From: Grammothele lineata
Lineage: Eukaryota > Basidiomycota > Agaricomycetes > Polyporales > Polyporaceae
Length of the DNA: 64,000 nt
Direction: 5' to 3'
Assembly (NCBI GenBank): GCA_002150815.3
Contig: NDFF03000033.1
Coordinates: 124,001-188,000 of the forward strand
Shown: positions 22,203 through 33,057 of the stretch, piece by piece
Layout of the letters: every line of letters begins with the position of its first letter
Numbering within the stretch: position 1 is the first letter of the stretch
Position numbers and translations under genes: made by a program
The notes under the pieces: model-generated
What the model was told of the DNA's origin: nothing
Seen by the model: only the letters and a program-made list of their open reading frames with translations
Databases searched by the model: none

Positions 22203-23145
22203 TCATGCTATGGGCGTAATTTGCGGCCGGTTCGGCTCATCCGGGATAAGCGGAGAGCAGATCGAGATACGAGGTGACACGTCGGGCTCGCCGTAACGCG
22301 ACTGCCAGGGTGGGCTCGCACTGATTCGGGGCTGCTGGCCGAGCTTGTATTCGGGATCGGGGAGGGCGTCCATCTCATCGTCCTCGCTGTCCGATGACTG
22401 AGTCATGAAGGACGCGGGTGAGAGGAGGGTTGGGAGAGTGGGGATGGCGAGTGGCTGCGCAACCGCAGCGCTCCGATCTCGCGCGAAGTTGGGAGACGTG
22501 GGGGAGTTCTGGGGGGTCTTACGACGGACGTAGGAGGAAATGGGTGTGTACGCCATGAAATCGGACTCGGAGAGGTTGAGGTTGTCTGGTCGCCGGGAGC
22601 GACGTCCGCGGAAGGACGCACTGATGGGCGAAAGTCGGGGGGAAGTCGAGAGTGCCTGAAGCGACGGCCATTGAGCCTATGACGCAATCACAAAATTGAA
22701 AGGTTCACTCACTCGAACCGGGCCCTCGCGGGCGAGCTCCCCGTTGAGGATAGGCATACTTGCCTTCCTGGAATGGCTCTGCGGACGATAAGGGGGGAGC
22801 AGAGATATTAGAGTCAAACACACTCACGATGGTGCCGTATGGCGAATATCGGGTGTTGCCCCGTGAGCGGCGAATAGCATCGGAATGAGTTTCGGAATCC
22901 GAAGCGCCGTCGAGAGAGGAAACGACGATGGCGGGGGAAGAATGCTTGTGCTGAAGGGAATAAATATTGCGGGATGCTGATGATACATTGCTTGAAGATG
23001 CAGAGAAGGCGGAAGTGGTGGAGGAATGCGAAGACGAACGAGAATGGTGGTGGGTGGCCGAGAGCTTGGTGGGTTCGGGGGCGTCGTCGGGACCACCGAG
23101 GCCGAGGGTGGCCATGAGCTCGACGAAGGAAGGGAGGGCGGTCAT
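22203..23145 (-). CDS. Ser-rich protein of unknown function
   Basis: The ATG at 23145 opens MTALPSFVELMATLGLGG, a hydrophobic N-terminal helix. A His/Ser-rich stretch follows (SATHHHSRSSSHSSTTS), then RGNTRYSPYGTIV at the end of exon 1. A small exon carries AEPFQEGKYAYPQRGARPRG. The last exon holds SDFMAYTPISSYVRRKTPQN, an acidic patch SSDSEDDEMDALPDPEYKLG and a Pro-rich tail ending RPQITPIA before the TGA at 22203. Two or three GT-AG introns are needed. The protein looks mostly disordered with many SP sites, as in fungal regulatory phosphoproteins. I recognise no family. A 423-codon frame on the other strand overlaps its first exon. Confidence 0.62.
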
Positions 23146-24717
23146 GGTGGAAGGGAGAGGGCTACAAGGGGGGCCGGTTGGGGACAACCTTGGACAATAG
23201 GCCCATGGCAAGGGGATTATAATGCACTCCTCCCTGGCGACCAGCCCAGCAAAAGTGGTTGCCATGAGCGCGCCTCCCCCGCGAGCGCCCGACCAGACGC
23301 GCACGTCAGATCCCATCGCCACGGCCTTCCTCCAGCCACCCACGCCCGATGGCCCGATGGCCCAGTCGTAGCTGCTACTCGTGCCGTCCTATCACGTCCT
23401 ATCCCGATCCCCTTGCAGAATGCCCAACCTCGTCCATCGCCCGCCACCGCCCATCATCTGTTCTGTCGACAGGGCCCCTCCCGCCTCCCACCGTTGCCAT
23501 CACCGTGCGGCAGCGTCCAGAGCCTCTGCGCCCCATGCGCCGGCCATCCCAGGCCTCTCAGTTCTGCTCCAACCCGCCTCATTCGCGGCATTCGACGCGT
23601 TGCTCCAGCACCACTTCTCGACCACGCCAGCCCCTGCCAAACGTCCTTCGCGACAGACGGTTTCTATTGTCTCCTCCTAGCACGCCTTCCTCCCCATGCC
23701 CGCCGCATTCTGATGGCTGCCATGCTCTCCTCGGCGGTACGGCCAGCAACGGACACGGCGCGGCCGACCGCAGCTTCCCAACGCTCCGAATCAGGATCCT
23801 CCTGCTGCGAGCCTGCTGCGATGGCGCACCGTGCCCGTCGCACTCACTCTCAGCGCTCTCGCCAGCGCAGCCGTATTCGTCCTCCCGTCGCGAATCCTTA
23901 CACCGCGCCACGCCATATTCCTCCGTCCTTTGCACCCCACGTCATCGTGCGGACCCGGCGGCTTCCATCCACAGCAAACTCCTGGATGTGCCGCGCTGCT
24001 GACCTACCATCGTCCCAGCCTGGATTCAGCGACGGACTGATCGCCGTTGATACCGAGCACCGCTGTTGTCAGCCGTGCGCTGTGCGTTGCTGCACTGGCC
24101 GCACGGCGCTGATCTCTCTCATCATGTCTGCTGTTGAGACATTTCTGGATGCCCAGCACTCGATTGGCTTAGTTAATCTGTTGGGAGGTTCGGCGTGTCA
24201 GTTGGACGGCCCCCGTCCAGACGTGTATATGTCGCGCTCCGGTACCGGAAACGTTATCGCTGCGCTGCATGTCGTCGTCATGGATGACTCGTGCTAGTAC
24301 ATACATGTGTTCTTACGTCCTCTAGCTACCGACCGAACTCGTGAGTGTGTTAGATCATAACTCGATCTGCCTGCTGGTGCGCGCGACGACAACTGCGAGT
24401 CTTGAGCCACAATGGATCGGCCCGCAACCTCCGTTCCGCGTCGACGGGTGAGGGCGACGGAAATGATTATGGCGGGAGATGTAAAGCCGAGTTGGCTCAA
24501 CCAATCCGGCATGCAGAAGATATTCAGGGGCGCGCAGCGACAGCCGCGAAATGGCCGGCTGTCTCAAGCAGAGCCGCCTCGGTGCCTTGCGCGTTGGCCG
24601 GAATGAAGCCATGGCGGGCGTTTGATGACGGTCGCGTAGACGCCTGTAGACGCTCGCGCAGTTTAGACATGCGCCGGAGCCAAACAAGCTTACACAATCG
24701 TTTTCCAAACGACCACC
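23146..24717 (+). other. Divergent intergenic region with long open frames
   Basis: 1,572 bp, C-rich on the plus strand. It contains most of a 423-codon ATG-initiated frame (23026-24297) and a second parallel frame of 217 codons (23349-24002). Neither shows a domain, signal or consistent amino-acid pattern beyond Pro/Arg/Ser. Parallel open frames in low-stop DNA argue against coding, so this is treated as promoter and UTR sequence. Confidence 0.35.
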
Positions 24718-25110
24718 ATGAGTGCCCAGCCTGGCAACAACAACGGTTACGGCTCCGGCCAGTCCGGCGGGCCTCAGCCTTCGTACGGTTTCCAGGCTCC
24801 TCGTCAGGACATGTCTTATCTATGTGCCGGTGGGTGGCTGCGAAAATTCTCCATGTCGATTTGGATTGCGTGCACTGCTGACTGTTTTATGTCATTTCCC
24901 GTAATGTCTCCTATGCTCCCTACACAGATTGCGGACGTACGAACGAGATCAAGCCTCGCGAGCCGATCCGCTGCAGGACTTGTGGCCATCGCATCATGTA
25001 CAAGAAGCGTACAACCAGAAGTAAGCGCCATTTCCATTATTTGCTTTTTCTCCTCTGGCGTGCTGACTCGTCGTTCTCCTCTTCCAGTGGTGCAATTCGA
25101 GGCACGGTGA
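24718..25110 (+). CDS. RPB12: RNA polymerase I/II/III shared subunit Rpb12 (RPABC4)
   Basis: Rpb12 is a small zinc-binding subunit shared by all three nuclear RNA polymerases. It stabilises the Rpb3-Rpb10-Rpb11 assembly platform. Exons 24718-24829, 24928-25020 and 25088-25110 encode 75 residues. A Gly/Gln/Pro-rich N-terminal tail of about 30 residues precedes the zinc ribbon [18 protein letters not shown], then [17 protein letters not shown] and the C-terminal MVQFEAR. Both CxxC pairs are present. The last intron splits the Met codon (A|TG), leaving a 23-nt terminal exon. All three junctions are required to restore the conserved reading, which supports the model strongly. Confidence 0.95.
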   Translation: MSAQPGNNNGYGSGQSGGPQPSYGFQAPRQDMSYLCAGGWLRKFSMSIWIACTADCFMSFPVMSPMLPTQIADVRTRSSLASRSAAGLVAIASCTRSVQPEVSAISIICFFSSGVLTRRSPLPVVQFEAR

Positions 25111-25698
25111 CGCGCACTTATTTGTGTCCTTTTCCCCGTCAGACACTTGTTGCTTTTCCTGGACTTCTGGTGTCTCGTCCATTTTCTTTGGGACAGATTA
25201 TGATACAGGTTTCCTGGCTACCGGTGTGCACATACGTCATGCTCCGTCGGAGAGGCGGTAGGCCGGCTCGTCTGGAAGGCGGCAAATTTGAGGGGCGACG
25301 ATGCTCTTCGTCGCTTTAGACACGCCCATCACATGCGGGAGATTAGTGGGACGATGGGATACAACATGTGCAGTAGGTCGTGCGTCAGAATGTGTACAAA
25401 TTGGGTGTCGGTACAAATGCAGTATAGGCTCGCCCACAGGGCAACAGCCGGCATACAAAACACATCCGGATCCACCTAATAGAAGACTCAGACAGTCCGC
25501 CATTTCCACCTCCATCTTCACCCCCACCTTCAGCAGGTCACTCCAGCGTCCCGCCCCCGCCCTCACCCTCCTTACCCCACAACGTCTCCCGTCCCCAGCC
25601 CTCTCTGGGCAACGGTTACGAGAGCCGGCGACCCCGGAACTGGCGTTTCCCGACCGCGGCGTTCTCGGCGGTCAACGCTAGCGCCAATTGCGAGGGAA
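25111..25698. other. Convergent intergenic region
   Basis: 588 bp between the Rpb12 stop and the stop of the second DUF6593-like gene on the other strand. Nothing beyond expected 3' UTR sequence was seen. Confidence 0.45.
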
Positions 25699-26647
25699 CT
25701 ACCACACGTTCCATCGCCGGAGCCAGAGGTGTAGGAGGCACGTCACGACGACGCGGTCGAGGAAGCCTTCGGCGCGCTCCGCGACGCGCAGCGTCAGCGT
25801 GTCTTGCGTCCACAGCGCTATCGTCTTCCCGCGCATCCCCAGGCTGTCGCTCACGCACTAGAAGCACCCCACCCGTCCCGGAGTTAGCGATTCGCGCCCA
25901 TGGCTGGGTTGGAGCGCTGCCGGCAGCGGGGGTGTGGGACGTGCTTACGGTCATGTCGGTGCCGTTCTCGGCTAGCTTCCACTTGTATTCTGCGCCGTTC
26001 GCCTTGAACCTGCGCGATCTGTATGCGGGCCAACGCCTCAGTGGTGAGCACGGCTCCATCGGCACTGTGTGCGGCGGGCGGCGAACTCACTGGCTAGAAG
26101 GTTTCTTGGCCTTCCGCAGTTCTCGTATTGACACCTATAAAGCCCGCAAGGTGAAGAGCCGCACGGCGAGGCGAGGTGAGTGCGGATGCTGTAACACGCG
26201 CAACGTAGGCGGGCAGGCATGCACGCAGGCGGGCGTGCAGGCATGCCGGCCGCCGGACTAGATGTACGGCTCGGCACTCACCCGCTCGACGCCAAAGTAG
26301 ACCGCGCCGCTCGTGTTCGAGGACCACTCGATGTGGCCTGCATTCTCCCATAGTCCCGTCTCGGCGTTCTTCCGCTGGGCAGACGTCTCGCCGGTGGTTA
26401 GGCCCGTGTTTGGATGGTGGAACTGTTGGAAAGAATCTATTGATCAGCGAGCTCATCATCATGCTGCCCCGACACCGGTGGGCGCGGAAAGCGGGGCCGA
26501 GGGAGAAGAAGCGCGCGCGGATACCCTGTATAGTTCAATCGGGACGTCGGATCCCTCGACGATTTGGTTCACTCGCACTGTGCGCGGGTCGGCGTTCGGG
26601 TTTGTGGGGTACTCGAAGCGGAGTACGATATCCTTGGAGTCCAGCAT
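25699..26647 (-). CDS. DUF6593-like fungal protein (second copy)
   Basis: Five exons (26647-26525, 26422-26282, 26134-26091, 26018-25949, 25857-25699) join in frame to 178 residues, the same length as the copy at 9769-10852. It begins MLDSKDIVLRFEYPTNPNAD. Next come TGLWENAGHIEWSSNTSGAV, FGVERVSIRELRKAKKPSSQ and SRRFKANGAEYKWKL. It ends LRVAERAEGFLDRVVVTCLL HLWLRRW and a TAG at 25699. The WE-x-IEW and RRFK-x-NG-x-EYKWK motifs are of DUF6593 style, but identity with the first copy is low by eye. The function of the family is unknown. Its direction is opposite to the neighbour Rpb12. The second intron contains a short GC-rich imperfect repeat (GGCGGGCAGGCATGC-like). Confidence 0.75.
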
Positions 26648-29042
26648 ATTTTCGTTAGTCGTAGCGCGTCGTAAATTGTAACCGGTTCGTGTTTCAGCCT
26701 AGCTCGGCTCGGTGGTGAGTCTCGTTAAGGTTGATAGATGGTGTACCCCTGGGGACAGCAGGCCGCAGACGGCGTGGAATATGGTGGTCGTGTAGTACAA
26801 GAGTGTCGTGGCGTTGATGGTATGTCCAAGCCGCAGGAAGTGGTAGCAGAGAGAGAAGCGGAGCGGGCGATGTTGCGGTGGTGGCGCGATGGTCTTGGGG
26901 CAGACACGGTAACTGCTTTATCCCTGCCGCTCCGAGGCGGGAAGCACCGTGCACGAGCGTGCGTCGGGCGGACATTCAGGGTCCCCACGCCTGGCACCTG
27001 GCTGCCGGAGCAAGGAGGGCAGGAGGGCGAGGAGGCGGGCAATGCGTCTGTCCGTGTGATCGCTTGCGATCTGATTAGCATCAGTCGTGAGGTGAGTTTA
27101 ACTCGCGTGGTGGGTGCCAGAGGCAGCAAGAGGTGCCCGACTGACCGTGCCCCCTGGTGCGGAGCTTTCCAGGGGCGTGTGACGCAATAAATCCCGCAAA
27201 GCCGGAACTCAGGTAGCGGGTCAGGGTCGCTCTCTGTATTCAGCGATGATCCTTCAGTACGAGAGGAGACGGCGATGAGTGGAGGATAAATGAACAGGGT
27301 CGACGATACGGGCTTGATTTCAGAGGTCCAAGAGGTGAAGACTGAACATCGGGAAAGGTTCGGCCGCTGAATCTGCCCGTTATTCAGTCGGGCCGTCGTG
27401 TATATGTCCTTGGGTGGGAATATAAATGTTGAAGCGGATTGGCCGAGGAGTGGGGCGGCGCAAGAGGGACTGAGCGCAGATAGCAGGTGGAACAGCGATG
27501 AGCAACACTGTGACAGTGCCTTATCGATGACGCGGATGAACTAGCGAGCACGGATTATCGGACTTGCGTACACTCTCGACGTGACGGTGCTACGCCGCGA
27601 CAACGATGAAGACAAGTGAGATCCCAGGATGGGCACGGGGACATCGGCGGGAATGGAGGACCGACGGTGAGGAGGGACTGAAGAAACAAGTCCGCCGAGG
27701 GAGGTGAATTGACGGTGCTATTGTGTCCGCTCATGCTTCGCGAGCAGTCGCAGACGACTTCGCGGTCGAGAAGGCCTATGGAGACCGCATACTAGTTCAA
27801 ACATAGCAAGTGCCCTCCCATGGGGTTTACGAGCTTGAGCGACAAGATGCTGTAAGCACATACATCTGTGAGACAGATTGCAACCGTAAGGAAGCGCGCG
27901 AAGGAGCCCCCCTCGCTTGCAGATCACCTACACACCGACACGTTGAGGCCTGCCGTGGTTCTTCGGGTTATACTGGTGTCGTACATATGAGAGAACACGT
28001 GCGTGTTTCGTGTGGATATTGATACCATGACGCACCCACGCGATCGGGTGGGGGGGACTCGAACTTCTTAGCCGAGGGGCTGCGGTCTGCTGTGTTGTTG
28101 GCATCCTGGGAGGTGGTTGAGATTGGCCGGACATGCGTCGGTTTGCCGAGGAACATATGAAGGATCGGAGATAGAGAAGGCAAACATGCAAGAAGCATGG
28201 TGTTTGTAGTGCGTGGGAGGTGGATATGAAAGGCCCGAGAGTCGTGGGCCCCGCAAGGGACGGGCACGCGACTGAATGGAAGCATGAGATGACGGCGGAG
28301 ATGAGCCCATCACAGGAGCCTGGAGTAAGGTGTGTGTACCTATCGCGCCCGTAAGAAGATAGAAACGTAATCGGTGGATGAATGTGTAGAGCCTCGGATC
28401 GCCGGCTGGTTGGCAAGGCGTGACCTGCCACGGAGGTTCGTACTGCGTCGAGGTAAGGGGCCGGGATGGCGGCTAGGCGGCCTTGGATATATGAGACAGC
28501 TGAGCACGTCCAAAACGGCCCAGCACTTATGTTCGGAGGGCATAGACATCGCCGGAAGTATCGACGCGCTACCAGTGGGTCGGATGAGGACCGGGGGGAG
28601 GGATGGCAAGGGCGGTCAGTGCGGGCTCTGCTGCAGGTTCACGACCTCTGCAGCACTGCTAGTAGTGCGGCGGCAGTTCGACGTCGAACTGATTGATGTC
28701 ATTGTCTCTCGCGACTCGAGCATCGAGAGTGGCCCCTGGGGGTGGTGAGTGGTAGGCGAGGTTGGGCCGCTGACTATGCAATGCTGACAAAAACCGAGAT
28801 CGGCGGATCGGGCGGGACATTGATTAACGTGGGCCTCACGTGAGAAGCGCGCCTAGGAGTCGGGCGGACCGGGAGGAGGACGGCCGAGGAGGTCCGCGCG
28901 TCGGCGGCAAGCAGGCGGCACTGCGTTAGAAAGCAACTGCGACGTCTCGACGCCTCCACTACCTCCGCTCCCGTCCTTCGCCCCCTTCGGCCAACGCGCC
29001 GCACGCTTACCTCCTGCAGTTTGTCACTCCCGAACCACCACC
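26648..29042. other. Long divergent intergenic region
   Basis: 2,395 bp between the DUF6593-like start (minus) and the bZIP start (plus). Scattered open frames of 70-170 codons occur (for example 26738-27190 plus, 27928-28431 minus), but none has a motif or connects by splicing. It presumably holds the regulatory region of the bZIP gene. I see no repeats or RNA genes. Confidence 0.4.
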
Positions 29043-30917
29043 ATGCCAGACGAACGAGACCGTAGTGTGTCCCATGACCTCGGCGAGGTGCGTGCGGTCC
29101 GTGCTATTACTATCCGCCTCACCAATCGGTACCTGTGGGTGCATAGAGCTCAGATGCCCCGTCCCCAAATGACGACTCGGTTTCCGCCTCTCACCCGCCT
29201 GTCGGAAAGCCCGGCCGGAAGAAAAATCCCAAGTGCGATCGTATTCTCCTCAGCATGATGACGCGCTCTCACTCTCCGTACCTTTCCTAGCTCCCAAGCT
29301 GCCAGGCGGGATCAAAACAGGATAGCGCAGCGTGAATTCCGTTTGCGTAAACAACAACGCGTGAGTAACTCCAACCCGGCTTTCCTACCAGTTCAGCATC
29401 TGATATCATATCTCCCGCGTTTGTCCAGATCCGTGATCTCGAGGCCAGTGTGGAAATATTGTCGGGAGGAAAGGATGAGGCTCTTTCGCAGCTGAGGAAG
29501 GTGTTGAAAGGTACGAATCCGATGTATATCTTTTCCATCCGTCGCATTCACGGTTCGTCACCCGAGACCTCATGGCCGAAAACCAGGTCCTTAGGGGTCT
29601 CCTCAAGAACCTGAGTTCCTTTATCGGAGAAGGGGCTGGCGGTGTCCTCACAAAGATCGGCTGGGAGTTGACTGAGTTCAATGACCTCATCAACAAAGCC
29701 GAAACGGACACTGCTTGGGAGAGCTATCAGCGCCATAAGCGCGAGACGTCAGAGAGTGCTCCTGGCCCCTCCGGTGCTTCCTCTTCGAACCAAAAGCGTC
29801 CTTCGGACGATACTGATCCCTACGGCCTTCGTCCTAAGAGAGCCCGCCAGGGAGAAGCCAATGGCGATGCGCGTTCCAACGACAACTTCCCGCTCCTTGT
29901 TCCACTTAACCCGGCCGTGTCTGCCATGGGTCCTAATGGCCTTTACTCGTCTGACTACGGCCGCGGTGGCTCCACGTCCTCGCCGATGTTCGTACCTCCA
30001 ACTTCACCTTCCAACAACTCGAACGGCCAGTATGGCGCTTCGCCCAGCGGCAACATAGGCCTCCCCTTCCCATCTTCCTTCGTCGGGGGGATGTCTATGC
30101 CTGGCGAGCACATGTCGTCGATGGCGATGGGCAATGGCCTGCCTCCGCCTATGTCTGCGACAGGTCGCACCCCCCAGTCGACCTCTCAGCCAGCGGCAGA
30201 GGAAGAGGATAACGACCCCAAGAAGATGGATGCATATAAGCTGATACAGTATGTACCTCGTTTTTCGTAGGTGTCACTATTGCTTAGATGAATCCGTATC
30301 GGGTAGCTACCATCTTGATAACTGGAAGCGTAACAATAACTACTGTCTCCCTTCTTCACTCCGGCCCACATTGGTACAAAGGTTAGTTGTCCTGAACTTC
30401 TCATTTGAGCACGTACTTATTATTCGTTGACAGGACGGTACCGCACGGTGAGCAAAATAGCGGCGAAGCATGCTTTTCCATGCTGTTTGACTCAGCAAAT
30501 ACTTCCCTTCCAGAGAGCGTGATCGACGGCATCCTACATCCTGAGCTCCGCGACCGTATGATCTTACTCCGAGGTATGGTTCCCTCTGGCATCTCTCTGC
30601 GCTATCGCTCATAGGTTGTGTCTAATGCACTAGAGCGTTTCAACCTCGTCGATGCCATCCACGAGTACAGACTAGCTGTTACTATTCACGGCGACGATGT
30701 ATTAGCCCATAGCAACTGGGAAATATCCGAGTCTTGGCTTTCACGCTACAAGTTTGCCGCATCTACTTCTCATCCCCTCATGTATCTGACTGCTCGCGCC
30801 AGATTCCTCGTCGATCAAGCCACGTTAAACATTACGAACAAGTGGAGGAGGGAACGTGGCGAATCTGAACTCCACCCTAACGAATACTCGACGGAAGGCC
30901 CGGCCAATAACCAGTGA
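29043..30917 (+). CDS. bZIP transcription factor with C-terminal DUF3425
   Basis: The protein binds DNA as a dimer and probably regulates stress or metabolic genes, like fungal YAP/PAP1-type factors. The basic region NSQAARRDQNRIAQREFRLR runs into KQQRIRDLEASVEILSGG and the leucine zipper (LRKVLKDLMAENQVLRGLL). A Ser/Pro/Gly-rich middle of about 220 residues carries a basic cluster (LRPKRARQG, possible NLS). The C-terminal DUF3425 includes HLDNWKRNNNYCLPSSLRPT, a segment LPESVIDGILHPELRDRMIL, and FLVDQATLNITNKWRRERGE. About nine exons are needed. Two introns cut the basic region and the base of the zipper. The first junction after 29087 is uncertain by one or two codons. Stop TGA is at 30915-30917. 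No break was found. Confidence 0.88.
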
Positions 30918-31318
30918 TGAGTGTGGTCCGCATAGTGGACACTTGGCTTATATGTGATGGCATGAATGGGAACGGCTCTTGACTTGTAGGGTACTGTATC
31001 ATATATGCCTCTGACGGACTCCTATGCGTACAGACCGCATACGAGCAGTCACAGCACTTCCGTTGTTTTCGTCGCTATCGAGTGTTTTGTCTCTCTTCTC
31101 TACTTACCTCTGTAGATAGTGCAGCCAGTTAGGCACATATTTCCCGTCGTACCACAGTTTGCCAAACAAGAAATCTCGTAGCAGAGAATTAACATGAAAC
31201 GCTGTGCATAACGTCTTCAACAGGGATCACGTCGGTTCAGTATGTTTTTTTCTTGGGGGATACCGTTCACGTACAGAGTACAATGTCTAAGCAATCCTCA
31301 GCTAGGCAGCTTAGGGCT
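30918..31318. other. Convergent intergenic region
   Basis: 401 bp of AT-richer DNA between the bZIP stop and the uS14m stop. No gene was seen. Confidence 0.45.
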
Positions 31319-31751
31319 CTACCAGGAGGCCTTGCGTACACCTGGAAGCTCATTCGCCAGTGCTTTCAGGCGGAACTGATACTGGAAATAACAATATTCG
31401 TTAGCACCCTATCTTGATCCCTGTTGCGGTCACAGCCTCCAGCGCAAAAAAGCTTTCTCTTGACAGAACGTCCTAGGAGAAGACGGCGCGCGGAAAAGAG
31501 AGACAACGCACCCTCGAAAGTCCGAACTCGCTGATGATACCACGACCCCTGCCGGTCACAGTGCAGCGGTTCTTGACGGTGGTCGGCCGCGTGTACTTGC
31601 CAAACGTGTTCAGCTGGAGCTGCGCCTGGAAGCGGACCTGTGGGGGTAGCGTCGCGTTGCGCGCGACGTAGAGGTACGCGCGACGGAGGATCTCGCTCGT
31701 GTTCACGCCATGGCGCGCCTTGATGTCGCGGAGCACGCGAGCGTTAGGCAT
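31319..31751 (-). CDS. MRP2: Mitochondrial small-subunit ribosomal protein uS14m
   Basis: uS14m belongs to the head of the mitochondrial small ribosomal subunit. Two exons (31751-31512 and 31381-31319) join across a 130-bp intron to 100 residues. The start is MPNARVLRDIKARHGVNTSE. The core reads FQAQLQLNTFGKYTRPTTVK, then RCTVTGRGRGIISEFGLSR, and exon 2 supplies YQFRLKALANELPGVRKASW. The RC-x-TGR-x-RG-x-x-x-FGLSR and LPGVRKASW motifs are diagnostic for bacterial-type S14. This is the zinc-free form, lacking paired CxxC. The yeast symbol is by homology. Confidence 0.93.
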
Positions 31752-32273
31752 AGTGACTCGCCCTTGCGTGCGCGCGTAAAAGGGAAGTAAGAGAAGGGGA
31801 CCGGGGAGCGAGCCGTCAGAGACAAGGATGGATGTGCAACGACGGATAGCTGGTCCGCGATGTCAGGCTTAGCTGGCCGATGAGCATGGGCGCTTGCAAG
31901 GCCGGGACCTGCCGGAGGGCGGCTAATTGGCGTGGATTTGCCTAGCCAATGGGAGCGGTCCCGATCGAGACTGGCCAGCTCGAGCTCGGCCTCGCGTTTC
32001 GTCCCGACGTTCAGTCTGTCTGCCACTATCTCGCCCTTGCGCTCATCCGCCACGCCCCACAGGGCACGAGAAACGCACCTGTAGTCGCAGAGGGGTCATG
32101 GGACGGTGAATGTATGTTCCGTCTCCGCCTGTCTAGTCGTTTTGGCTGTCTAACGCCTTCGTTCAGCCCGAAAACACGCGAAGCGTACACATCATCCTCG
32201 CTACCCTATCCAAACCTCGCACCACGACTACGACCACCCATACAACGACTACCAACCCCCCTGCGCACCTGCT
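31752..32273. promoter_or_regulatory. Divergent promoter region, uS14m / small membrane protein
   Basis: 522 bp between two starts that face away from each other. A plus-strand open frame from 31949 runs through it but has no features. Two genes with predicted mitochondrial or membrane products sharing one region may be co-expressed (inference). Confidence 0.35.
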
Positions 32274-32591
32274 ATGTCCGCCACGTCGTCCGTGCTCACG
32301 CGCTCGCTCCGCATGCGCCCGCGCCAGCGCCGCACGTTCATCGCCTCCCTCTTCGGGTTCACCTTCCTCGCCTCCGTCGCGACTGTCTCCGCGTCTGCGC
32401 TCCTGCCCTGTCCCGTCACCCGCGGCCGCTACGCCGACTCTGAGGGCGCGATGACAATGGAGAGCGGGAAGCGGCGAGCTGCGCCCGCCGTCGTGGAGGT
32501 CAAGAAGCCGCGGAGGTGGATAGAAGAGACGAGGCCCATCCGGGCGCGCGTACAAGGCACGGGTAGCGATAGCAGTACACAATCATCATAA
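32274..32591 (+). CDS. Small single-pass membrane protein, unknown
   Basis: This intronless 105-residue frame has a real ATG in good context. A basic N-terminus (TRSLRMRPRQRRTF) precedes one hydrophobic segment (FIASLFGFTFLASVATVSAS, residues about 23-42). Next come a CP motif (LLPCPVTRGRYADSEG) and a basic KKPRRWIEETRP stretch before the Ser-rich end. Small proteins of this layout are common in basidiomycetes and often lie in the mitochondrial inner membrane. That location is inferred from the basic-hydrophobic start and the uS14m neighbour, not shown. No family name is assigned. Confidence 0.6.
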   Translation: MSATSSVLTRSLRMRPRQRRTFIASLFGFTFLASVATVSASALLPCPVTRGRYADSEGAMTMESGKRRAAPAVVEVKKPRRWIEETRPIRARVQGTGSDSSTQSS

Positions 32592-33057
32592 TCTCTTCGT
32601 TCATTGTGGTGCTCCGGAATGCTGCCATGGGGGTGCATCTGGGTGCGTATTCTCGATGCCGGCGGTGCTCCGCCCGATGCGCGTATGTACGTCGTCCGTA
32701 CCTCGGGAGCAATATGGTGTTTCCGGTAGTCCTGGAGAAAGTTTCGCCTAAGACGATTGCCGCTAGTTCCTACACCGCAGTCCGGGGACCCACGGCTACG
32801 AATGTTCGCAAGAAGCTCCGTTCATTCATTCTTACGCCGCTTGGGATCAACATCTAGAGGCTAGTGTTGCGGGAACTGATACAGCATGACGTCTACGCCG
32901 ACGTCGGTGTATACTCAAGGAGGCTGTGACAGCCCAACGACCTGGTATACCGCCAGTAATTAAGCGTTCTGGCACGTCTACGTATTCTACTTCCTAAATT
33001 TACAACAAAAGAGATCGTCCACTCTGAGCCCTGACTAGCCATACGTGCACGCCCGTG
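32592..33057. other. Convergent intergenic region
   Basis: 466 bp between the small membrane protein stop and the MFS transporter stop. One 83-codon frame (32606-32857) has no features. Nothing else was seen. Confidence 0.4.

Noticed and set aside
26738..27190. 150-codon plus-strand frame upstream of the second DUF6593-like gene
   Set aside because: It lies antisense in the presumed promoter or leader of the minus-strand gene and has no features or splice context.
28050..28075. Possible tRNA T-arm on the minus strand (GTTCGAGTCC-like)
   Set aside because: The flanking bases do not pair into a 5-bp T stem, and no acceptor, D or anticodon arm could be drawn around it.
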